DNA of 64,000 nt, taken from Helicobacter_D sp964464895 (GTDB lineage: Bacteria; Campylobacterota; Campylobacteria; Campylobacterales; Helicobacteraceae). The stretch spans positions 44,270 through 108,269 of the forward strand of contig CAYXGY010000005.1 of the NCBI GenBank assembly GCA_964464895.1, given 5' to 3'. Below the pieces are notes generated by a model. That model was not told the origin of the DNA. It worked only from the letters and a program-made list of their open reading frames with translations, and ran no database searches. The position numbers and the translations under genes were made by a program. Shown piece by piece: positions 57,342-64,000 of this stretch (positions within the stretch are counted from its first letter, which is position 1; every line of letters starts with the position of its first letter).

Positions 57342-60300
57342 ATGCCAAAGCGAAATGATATTCAAACCATTTTATTAATCGGTTCAGGACCAATCATCAT
57401 AGGGCAAGCGTGCGAATTTGACTACTCCGGCACGCAAGCTGCGAAAACACTCAAAGAATTAGGCTATAAAGTCGTATTGATTAATTCCAATCCTGCTACG
57501 ATTATGACTGACCCAGAATTTGCCGATAGAACTTATATTGAGCCTATCACAGAAGAGGTTGTTGCAGATATTATCCAAAAGGAAAAAGTAGATGCGATTT
57601 TGCCTACAATGGGCGGGCAAACAGCACTGAATATCGCAATGAGTATGTTTGAAAAGGGTATGCTAAAGGGCGTGCAATTTCTTGGAGCGAATCCTGAAGC
57701 CATTAAAAAGGGAGAGGATAGACAGGCTTTCAAAGAGGCAATGCTAAAAATCGGTATGGACTTGCCAAAATCCCACTATGCTTACACATTAGAGGAAGCA
57801 CTAGACGCGGCAAGAGAAATCGGATTCCCTCTGATTATTCGCGCAAGCTATACATTAGCAGGCGGAGGAAGTGGTGTAGCCTATAATATTGATGAGTTTA
57901 AAAGTTTAGCGCAAAATGGTTTGGAGATTAGTCCAATTGGCGAGATTCTGATTGAAGAATCTCTGCTTGGGTGGAAAGAGTTTGAAATGGAGGTGATTCG
58001 GGATAGGGCGGATAATTGTATCATTGTTTGCAGTATTGAAAACCTAGACCCAATGGGCGTGCATACCGGAGATTCTATCACGATTGCCCCTGCATTGACA
58101 CTAACGGACAAAGAATACCAACGAATGCGTGATGCTTCCTTTGCAATTTTGCGTGAAATCGGTGTAGATACCGGCGGAAGCAATGTGCAATTTGCCATTA
58201 ATCCTGATACAGGCAGAATGACGGTGATTGAAATGAACCCACGCGTTTCACGCTCTTCTGCCCTTGCGTCTAAAGCGACAGGATATCCGATTGCCAAAGT
58301 CGCTACTTTGCTCGCAGTAGGCTTCACTTTAGATGAAATTAAAAACGACATTACAGGCACTCCAGCAAGCTTTGAATCGAGTATTGATTATATTGTAACC
58401 AAGATTCCACGTTTCACTTTTGAAAAATTCCCTCAAGCGGATTCCACGCTCACAACTTCTATGAAATCTATCGGCGAAGTAATGGCGATTGGTGCAACTT
58501 TCAAAGAATCTTTGCAAAAAGCCCTCAATAGTTTAGAAACAGGAATCTTTGGCTTCACACCCATTAGCAATGACTTGAGTGTGATTCAATATGAAGTGCG
58601 CCGTCCCAATGCAGAAAGATTGCTTTATATTGCCGATGCGTTTCGTTGTGGAGCAAGTGTAGAAGAAGTGCAAAAATGGTGCAAGATTGATAAGTATTTC
58701 TTGAATCAAATTGCAGAAATCATCGCATTAGAGCAACAAATTTCTTTTGAAAAGTTAAACGAGGCGCAGTTTTTACGAGAAGTAAAAATCTGTGGATTTA
58801 GTGATAAAATGCTTGCTTTTTTGGTTAATCAAAGCGAATCGCTAGAATTGCGCGAAGAAGACATTTACGCTTTGCGTCAAAAAGCTAATATTGCCTTACA
58901 ATACAATGAAGTGGATACTTGTGCAGCAGAGTTTTCTACAAAGACTGCTTATTTATACTCCACAATTCCATTAGATGACGCACAAAATCAAGAGATTCCA
59001 CAAACAAATAAGAAAAAGGTGTTGATTATCGGTGGCGGACCTAATCGTATTGGACAGGGGATTGAGTTTGATTATGCCTGTGTGCATGCGAGTTTTGCAT
59101 TGCGGGATATGGGCTATACAAGCATTATGTATAATTGTAATCCAGAAACTGTGAGCACCGATTATGATACTAGTGATGTATTATATTTTGAACCCATTAC
59201 TTTTGAACACGTGCGCAGTGTGATTGAGAGAGAAAAGCCTGATGGGATTATTGTACATTTTGGGGGACAAACTCCTTTGAAACTCGCAAAAAAACTAACA
59301 AAAATTGGTGCAAAGATTATTGGGACGAGCGCAAAAATCATTGACATTGCCGAAGACCGTGAGAAATTCTCAAAATTTGTAGAAGAAAATGGGCTTATCC
59401 AACCCAAAAATGGCACAGCCTATACCAAAGAAGAAGCCATTAACATTGCTCAAGATATAGGATTCCCTGTACTCGTGCGCCCAAGTTATGTGCTAGGTGG
59501 GCGTGCAATGCGGATTGTTTATAATATGAATGAGTTGCAAGACTATATGAGTGAAGCAGTCAGTGTTAGCGAAGATTGTCCTGTGTTAATTGATAAATTT
59601 TTAAATAATGCCATCGAATTAGATGTGGATATTATTTGTGATGGCAAAGAAGTTTATATTGCGGGCATTATGCAACACATTGAGGAAGCGGGAATTCATA
59701 GTGGTGATTCGGCTTGCTCTCTACCTTCGATTAGTTTATCAGAGGAAAGAATCAGGGAAGTAGAGGAAACTACTGCAAAGATTGCTAGAAATTTGGGTGT
59801 CGTAGGGTTGATGAATACGCAATATGCAATTTTTGAAAATAGACTCTATCTGATTGAAGTCAATCCTCGCGCGAGTCGCACTGTGCCATTTGTGAGTAAG
59901 GCTACTGGGATTCCGCTTGCCAAAGTCGCGACAGAAGTGATGATAAATGGTGATTTGAAATCCGCCTTAGCGCATTATGATAAATTTCAAAAAACAGAAT
60001 ACAAAAATGGCTTGTATAAACCAAAAGAATCCAAACATATTGCAGTCAAAGAATCCGTGTTTCCGTTTAATAAACTAAGTGGGGCGGTAATGGTGTTAGG
60101 ACCAGAAATGCGCTCAACAGGGGAAGTTATGGGGATTAGTGAGAGTTTTGGGCTAAGTTTTGCCAAAAGTCAGCTAGCTTGTAAAAACTCACTTCCAACA
60201 CACGGAAAAGTTTTTATTTCACTTCGTAGCGTAGATAAATCGCAAGCAGTTTCGCTCGCACAGGATTTGCAGCATTTTGACTTTCGTCTTTGTGCGACAA

Positions 60301-60602
60301 AAGGTACAGCGGAAGTCTTGCAAAAGGCTGGAATCTCTTGTGAGGAAGCATTGAAGATTAGCGAAGGGCGTCCCAATATTGGCGATATGCTCGCAAATGG
60401 AGAAATTGCTTTGGCGATTAATACGAGTGATGAGGCTTCTAGCAAGGACGATACAGATAAGATTCGCACACAAGTCTTGCGCAATAATGTGCCTTACTTT
60501 ACCACTATTGAAGCTGCACGCGTAGCAGTCTGTGCCATTAGTGAATTAAAGTCTCAAAGTCCCAATACTGCTAGAGCAATTCAGGATTATCTTAACCAAT
60601 GA
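57342..60602 (+). CDS. carB: Carbamoyl-phosphate synthase large subunit
   Basis: 1,086 aa, full length. Two ATP-grasp halves: the first begins LLIGSGPIIIGQACEFDYSG, the second GGGPNRIGQGIEFDYACVHA, each followed by MGGQTALN / FGGQTPLK. ATP-grasp active-site segments MTVIEMNPRVSRSSALASKA and LYLIEVNPRASRTVPFVSKA match. The C-terminal MGS-like allosteric domain (HGKVFISLRSVDKS, RPNIGDML) is present. It supplies carbamoyl phosphate for arginine and pyrimidine synthesis. A Sua5-like gene overlaps its end by 4 bp. Confidence 0.96.
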   Translation: MPKRNDIQTILLIGSGPIIIGQACEFDYSGTQAAKTLKELGYKVVLINSNPATIMTDPEFADRTYIEPITEEVVADIIQKEKVDAILPTMGGQTALNIAMSMFEKGMLKGVQFLGANPEAIKKGEDRQAFKEAMLKIGMDLPKSHYAYTLEEALDAAREIGFPLIIRASYTLAGGGSGVAYNIDEFKSLAQNGLEISPIGEILIEESLLGWKEFEMEVIRDRADNCIIVCSIENLDPMGVHTGDSITIAPALTLTDKEYQRMRDASFAILREIGVDTGGSNVQFAINPDTGRMTVIEMNPRVSRSSALASKATGYPIAKVATLLAVGFTLDEIKNDITGTPASFESSIDYIVTKIPRFTFEKFPQADSTLTTSMKSIGEVMAIGATFKESLQKALNSLETGIFGFTPISNDLSVIQYEVRRPNAERLLYIADAFRCGASVEEVQKWCKIDKYFLNQIAEIIALEQQISFEKLNEAQFLREVKICGFSDKMLAFLVNQSESLELREEDIYALRQKANIALQYNEVDTCAAEFSTKTAYLYSTIPLDDAQNQEIPQTNKKKVLIIGGGPNRIGQGIEFDYACVHASFALRDMGYTSIMYNCNPETVSTDYDTSDVLYFEPITFEHVRSVIEREKPDGIIVHFGGQTPLKLAKKLTKIGAKIIGTSAKIIDIAEDREKFSKFVEENGLIQPKNGTAYTKEEAINIAQDIGFPVLVRPSYVLGGRAMRIVYNMNELQDYMSEAVSVSEDCPVLIDKFLNNAIELDVDIICDGKEVYIAGIMQHIEEAGIHSGDSACSLPSISLSEERIREVEETTAKIARNLGVVGLMNTQYAIFENRLYLIEVNPRASRTVPFVSKATGIPLAKVATEVMINGDLKSALAHYDKFQKTEYKNGLYKPKESKHIAVKESVFPFNKLSGAVMVLGPEMRSTGEVMGISESFGLSFAKSQLACKNSLPTHGKVFISLRSVDKSQAVSLAQDLQHFDFRLCATKGTAEVLQKAGISCEEALKISEGRPNIGDMLANGEIALAINTSDEASSKDDTDKIRTQVLRNNVPYFTTIEAARVAVCAISELKSQSPNTARAIQDYLNQ

Positions 60603-61144
60603 CCACAGAATCGCCAGCAAAGCAATCTTATCAGATTGGCTTTTGGGGAAGTAGCGAAAATACACCAATTTTTTTGGCTCAAAGTGATACGACAGCGGGA
60701 TTTTTGTGTTCTAATGTCGCGAAACTCAATGCGATTAAAGGGCGTTTGGAATCCCAAAATGCACTCTTAACATTAGATTCTCTTAAGAAGCTTAAAAATC
60801 TTGTGCGCCCTCCCAATCAATACAAAAACAAGATTCGTAAAAGCGCAAAAAAGACTTTTGTGTATAGAGGGAGGCACGCATTAATGTCAAAGGAGGGTTT
60901 CCATACAACGCTTGCGATTCGTGTTGTTAAGCCTAATAGGTTTCAAAGAATCTCTCATACGGATTTTTTACGATTCTTTCCTTTTTTGTATTCTAGCTCT
61001 GCAAATGCACACAAGAAAGGTTTTGCATTGGACTTTGCACTCCAAAATGCAAATGTGATTATCCTAGATGAGCGGGGTTTGAGAGAATCTAGCCCTTCTA
61101 AAATCTATAAAATTTCAAATCACAATCTTAAATGTATAAGGTAA
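60599..61144 (+). CDS. Sua5/YrdC-domain protein (small, divergent)
   Basis: 181 aa. IFLAQSDTTAGFLCSNVAKLNAIKGR is the N-terminal signature of Sua5/YrdC proteins (usually PTETxxGL), and a late YSSSANAHKKGF matches their SSAN motif. This family makes threonylcarbamoyl-AMP for tRNA t6A or binds RNA, but the active-site region is poorly conserved. The pairing with carB recalls carB and its 3' neighbour in H. pylori. A membrane-protein gene follows 4 bp later. Confidence 0.6.
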   Translation: MTTESPAKQSYQIGFWGSSENTPIFLAQSDTTAGFLCSNVAKLNAIKGRLESQNALLTLDSLKKLKNLVRPPNQYKNKIRKSAKKTFVYRGRHALMSKEGFHTTLAIRVVKPNRFQRISHTDFLRFFPFLYSSSANAHKKGFALDFALQNANVIILDERGLRESSPSKIYKISNHNLKCIR

Positions 61145-61148
61145 ATCT

Positions 61149-61604
61149 ATGAAATTCATCTCTTCAATTATCGTAAGTTTTATGTTGGTTTTTCTGCTGT
61201 TTGCTATTTTTTGGGCGACAATTTTTAGTGGATATATTCAATATTATGGCATTGGAATATTTTTCAATCCATTCTTTTTCAATGTTTTTAACCCCATTGC
61301 ATTTTTTATCCTTGTTGCTATTTTTGGAATTGGTTTTGCGATTCCTTTTATTGATAAGGTTTTCAAGATTCTTTTTGTCGTGCTCTTAGGAGGGGTGCTT
61401 TTGCTGTTTATTCCAAGTCTTGGACGCGCAGCGGGGGAGATTTTTTTGTCAAAAGACTATACTTTGAGCATTCAAGGAGAAATGCAAACGATTCATAGTC
61501 TATATGAGGATTCGCGTTATATTGTTTATTTGAGTAAGGATTCGGAGGATTTTGAGACACGCAAGCGGAATCTCGTGTATTATGAGAAGCCTAACTTAGA
61601 ATAA
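61149..61604 (+). CDS. Small membrane protein, unknown
   Basis: 151 aa with three hydrophobic helices (~6-28, ~37-62, ~68-90) and a short hydrophilic C-terminus (IQGEMQTIHSLYEDSRYIVYLSKD). Not recognised. Its end overlaps the convergent metA stop by 14 bp. Confidence 0.55.
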   Translation: MKFISSIIVSFMLVFLLFAIFWATIFSGYIQYYGIGIFFNPFFFNVFNPIAFFILVAIFGIGFAIPFIDKVFKILFVVLLGGVLLLFIPSLGRAAGEIFLSKDYTLSIQGEMQTIHSLYEDSRYIVYLSKDSEDFETRKRNLVYYEKPNLE

Positions 61605-62478
61605 AGGGTGTGTCTTGATAAACTGCGAAGTTTAGCCAATTAGCAAACAGCATACTTGCGCTAGAACGCCAAACAAACATTGGATTGTTTTTTGCATCAT
61701 AATAATGGGAGGGTGGGGTGATTTCTAAACCAAGATTCAAATCACGTTTGTATTCCAAATCCAATGTTTCTTTGGAATATTCGGGGTGTCCTAAGATAAA
61801 AAAGTCTTTTTCGTCTTTGAGTGCTGCAATGCCACTGACTTCACCCTCAAGTAAGATTTTCAAATGTTGATTGTTGCGCACTTGGGATTCGTTAATGCCA
61901 GAATGCCTAGAATGCGGAATCTTGACAATTTCATCTAATCCATTGAGAAGCAAGTCCTTTTCCACGCAAAAATGGTCAAACACTCCAAAAAGTTTGGAAT
62001 CCAGAGGGATTTTTTGGATTTTGTGAAAATAATGTAGTCCCGCCATTGCTCCCCAGCAAAGATATAAAGTGCTCGTGCAATTTTCCTTGAGAAAATCCAT
62101 AATGCGCATAAATTCCCCCCAATACTTCACTGCTTCAAAATCCAAATGCTCAATCGGAGCTCCCGTAACAATCGCTCCATCAAATTTGCGATTCTTGATG
62201 TTTTCAAAATTGACATAAAAACGTTCCAAATGAGACTTTGGAGTGTTTTTTCCTATGTAACTTGCGGTAGAAAGCAGGGTAATATTGACTTGCAAAGGAG
62301 AGTTTGCAAGCAGAGAGAGGATTTGGTTTTCTGTCTCTATTTTGGTTGGCATAAGGTTGAAAATCAGCACTTCTAAAGCACGAATATCTTGGGATTTCGC
62401 GTGACTGTAGCCCATAATAAACGCATTTTGCTTGAGTAGTGAGAAAGCGGGAATATCCTCTGGAATCACTAATGGCAT
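61591..62478 (-). CDS. metA: Homoserine O-acyltransferase MetA
   Basis: First committed step of methionine synthesis, acylating homoserine. The class I glutamine-amidotransferase-like fold has the nucleophile in LYLCWGAMAGLHYFH and the catalytic His in ILGHPEYSKETLDLEY; IFNLMPTKIETENQ and GAPIEHLDFEAV complete the substrate site. 295 aa, full length. Because the next gene is an O-acetylhomoserine-type sulfhydrylase, it most likely uses acetyl-CoA. Separated from metY by 8 bp. Confidence 0.92.
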   Translation of the reverse strand: MPLVIPEDIPAFSLLKQNAFIMGYSHAKSQDIRALEVLIFNLMPTKIETENQILSLLANSPLQVNITLLSTASYIGKNTPKSHLERFYVNFENIKNRKFDGAIVTGAPIEHLDFEAVKYWGEFMRIMDFLKENCTSTLYLCWGAMAGLHYFHKIQKIPLDSKLFGVFDHFCVEKDLLLNGLDEIVKIPHSRHSGINESQVRNNQHLKILLEGEVSGIAALKDEKDFFILGHPEYSKETLDLEYKRDLNLGLEITPPSHYYDAKNNPMFVWRSSASMLFANWLNFAVYQDTPFILS

Positions 62479-62486
62479 AAGAATCC

Positions 62487-63785
62487 TTATTTCTCTAATG
62501 CTTGTTTCAAATCAGCAATCAAGTCTAGTGGAGATTCTAAGCCAATGCTTAAGCGAATCGTGCAAGGCGTGATTCCAGCAGATTTTAACTCGGCTTCATT
62601 GAGTTGCGAATGTGTGGTAGAGGCAGGGTGAATCACGAGAGATTTAGAATCCCCAATGTTTGCTACGATTGCGAAAATCTCTAGTGCATTGCAAACCCTT
62701 TTTGCTTCCTCATAGCTAGACACTTCAAAGCTCAAAAGCCCGCTTGCATTGGAATCTATGAAATATTTTTTCAGCAAATGATGATAGGAATTGTCCTCCA
62801 ATCCGGGATAGAATACATTTTTGACTTTTGGGTGTTGTTGTAAGAATCGCGCAACCTCTAGTGCGTTTTGGCTATGCTTTTTGATACGCAATTCTAGTGT
62901 TTCTAATCCTTGCAAGATAATCCAAGCATTTTGTGGGGAGAGTGTCGCTCCGATATTGCGCAACCATTCTGTAATTAGTCGGATTCCAAAGATTGGCAAA
63001 GCTTCTGCAAGCGAAGCATACACGAGCCCGTGATAACTTTCATCAGGCGTATTAAAAGCGGGATAGCGAGGATTTTTCACGAGTAAATCGTTTAATCCTT
63101 TGCGTTCAATCACGACGCCCCCTAGCGCGCTTCCTTGTCCATTGACATATTTGCTAAGACTATAAACGCAAACATCTACTCCAAAGTCAAAGGGCTTGTG
63201 CAAGAATGCAGTTGCTACCGTGTTATCGCAAATCGTTACAATTCCATATTTTTGGGCAATTTTGACGATTTTTTCTACATCGGCAATCGCAATCTGTGGA
63301 TTGGAGAGGCTCTCAAATAAAATGACTTTTGTTTTCTCATCAATCGCAGATTCTAAAGTGCCCTCAATATCGTCAATATCAAACACTTTAGAATTGATAC
63401 CAAAACGTTTAAGCGTATGCACAATAAGCGTTTGTGTCCCGCCATAGATTTTGTTAGAATAGACGATACTATCGCCGTTTTGTGCGAGATTTGCTAGTGC
63501 ATAAAAAATCGCAGCAGTTCCGCTTGCGGTGGCAACTCCAAATGCTCCACCCTCAACAGCGGCTAAGCGGTCTCCCAAGATTCTATAAGTTGGATTTGTA
63601 AGCCTAGAGTAAATGTTGCCAAGCTCTTGTAAGCCAAATCTTGCTGCGGCTTGCTCCAAAGTCTCAAAGCTATAAGCCGTGTTTTGATAGATTGGCACAC
63701 TTAAGGTGCGCTCTTTATCATAAGTGTAGCCTGCGTGCAATGCGAGCGTTTCTTGTGTGTAGTTTTTGTGAGGTAAATTTGCCAT
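62487..63785 (-). CDS. metY: O-acetylhomoserine sulfhydrylase
   Basis: PLP enzyme forming homocysteine from O-acetylhomoserine and sulfide; 432 aa, a size typical of MetY rather than MetB (~385). QETLALHAGYTYD, SRLTNPTYRILGDRLAAVEGG, the PLP-lysine segment SLSKYVNGQGSALGGVV and SLGDAKSL-like IGDSKSLVIHPASTTH are intact. It heads the metY-metA operon with a good promoter and a possible operator upstream. Confidence 0.93.
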   Translation of the reverse strand: MANLPHKNYTQETLALHAGYTYDKERTLSVPIYQNTAYSFETLEQAAARFGLQELGNIYSRLTNPTYRILGDRLAAVEGGAFGVATASGTAAIFYALANLAQNGDSIVYSNKIYGGTQTLIVHTLKRFGINSKVFDIDDIEGTLESAIDEKTKVILFESLSNPQIAIADVEKIVKIAQKYGIVTICDNTVATAFLHKPFDFGVDVCVYSLSKYVNGQGSALGGVVIERKGLNDLLVKNPRYPAFNTPDESYHGLVYASLAEALPIFGIRLITEWLRNIGATLSPQNAWIILQGLETLELRIKKHSQNALEVARFLQQHPKVKNVFYPGLEDNSYHHLLKKYFIDSNASGLLSFEVSSYEEAKRVCNALEIFAIVANIGDSKSLVIHPASTTHSQLNEAELKSAGITPCTIRLSIGLESPLDLIADLKQALEK

Positions 63786-63816
63786 TTTGTTTCCTTTGTA
63801 TTTAAAATTTCGTGGA

Positions 63817-63822
63817 ATTATA
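63817..63822 (-). promoter_or_regulatory. -10 element of metY
   Basis: TATAAT on the minus strand, 32-37 bases upstream of the metY ATG, which has AAAGGA just before it. Confidence 0.55.
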
Positions 63823-63829
63823 TCATAAA

Positions 63830-63858
63830 TTTATAAAAATACAATATGTATTTATAAA
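63830..63858. promoter_or_regulatory. Inverted repeat overlapping the metY -35 region
   Basis: TTTATAAAAATAC and GTATTTATAAA face each other across AATAT; the arms differ by two extra A. Position directly upstream of the metY -10 suggests an operator, but the region is very AT-rich and the match could be chance. Confidence 0.4.
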
Positions 63859-64000
63859 ATTTATAAATAATTTTAATGGGATTGGTTTTATCTTTGTGAG
63901 ATTCTGTAAAGTTGGCTACTAAGTCCTTGTGAGATTCCGCTTGCGGAATCGTGGCAATCTATTTTGTGGCAATTTTCAAAAGAGTTTAAAATTAACTCTT

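Overview
The window looks like a chromosomal segment of a Helicobacter-type campylobacterotal genome: low GC, dense short-spaced genes, a ribosomal protein L31 nearly identical to what I recall from H. pylori, gene pairs I remember from H. pylori (speE-coaE, gatA-guaB, nucT/poly-E protein/gmk, carB followed by two small genes) and a run I remember from Campylobacter jejuni (aminotransferase, two envelope proteins, SpoU methylase, rsmI, rpmE). Species was not assigned; an enterohepatic, non-pylori Helicobacter is my best guess.

Layout. 1-4 kb: 3' part of pepD, a SurA-like chaperone, a META lipoprotein, speE and coaE, then tRNA-Ala(GGC) and tRNA-Arg(GCG). 4.2-10.3 kb: an RND tripartite efflux operon (CmeABC type) behind a 500-bp leader holding a perfect CmeR-like inverted repeat. 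10.4-17.9 kb: ilvE, an SPFH membrane protein, hisIE, a DUF2393-like protein, pdxA, gatA, guaB and a small unknown. 17.9-23.4 kb: a minus-strand restriction-modification island with three methyltransferase/nuclease pairs. It is joined to the 3' end of an unusual ilvD that carries a ~200-residue GNAT-like insertion. 25.7-33.6 kb: an out-of-frame P-loop kinase gene with an (AG)8 tract, a CcoI-type copper ATPase, an aminotransferase, envelope proteins, rRNA methylases and rpmE. 33.7-40.4 kb: hisS, an unknown secreted/EF-hand-like pair, sodB and an expanded carboxynorspermidine dehydrogenase. 40.4-49.7 kb: a tightly coupled type III-like R-M operon (mod, GHKL ATPase-nuclease, partial RhuM, RhuM, frameshifted res). 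49.8-64 kb: cysS, a TauE/DsbD_2 membrane protein, a PilM/N/O-like trio, nucT-like nuclease, a poly-acidic protein, gmk, carB, a Sua5-like protein, a membrane protein, and metA-metY.

The most unusual parts are: (i) the simple-sequence repeat that puts a whole kinase gene out of frame and predicts ON/OFF switching; (ii) the IlvD-GNAT architecture; (iii) a 35-bp direct repeat that flanks a nuclease-methyltransferase pair and has grafted the IlvD C-terminal tail onto the methyltransferase; (iv) the mod-GHKL-RhuM-res operon; and (v) repeated in-frame expansion of conserved proteins (mod, lys1, ilvD) by foreign-looking segments, those in mod being palindromic repeats. All calls come from reading the sequence; family and synteny statements are from memory and no search was run.
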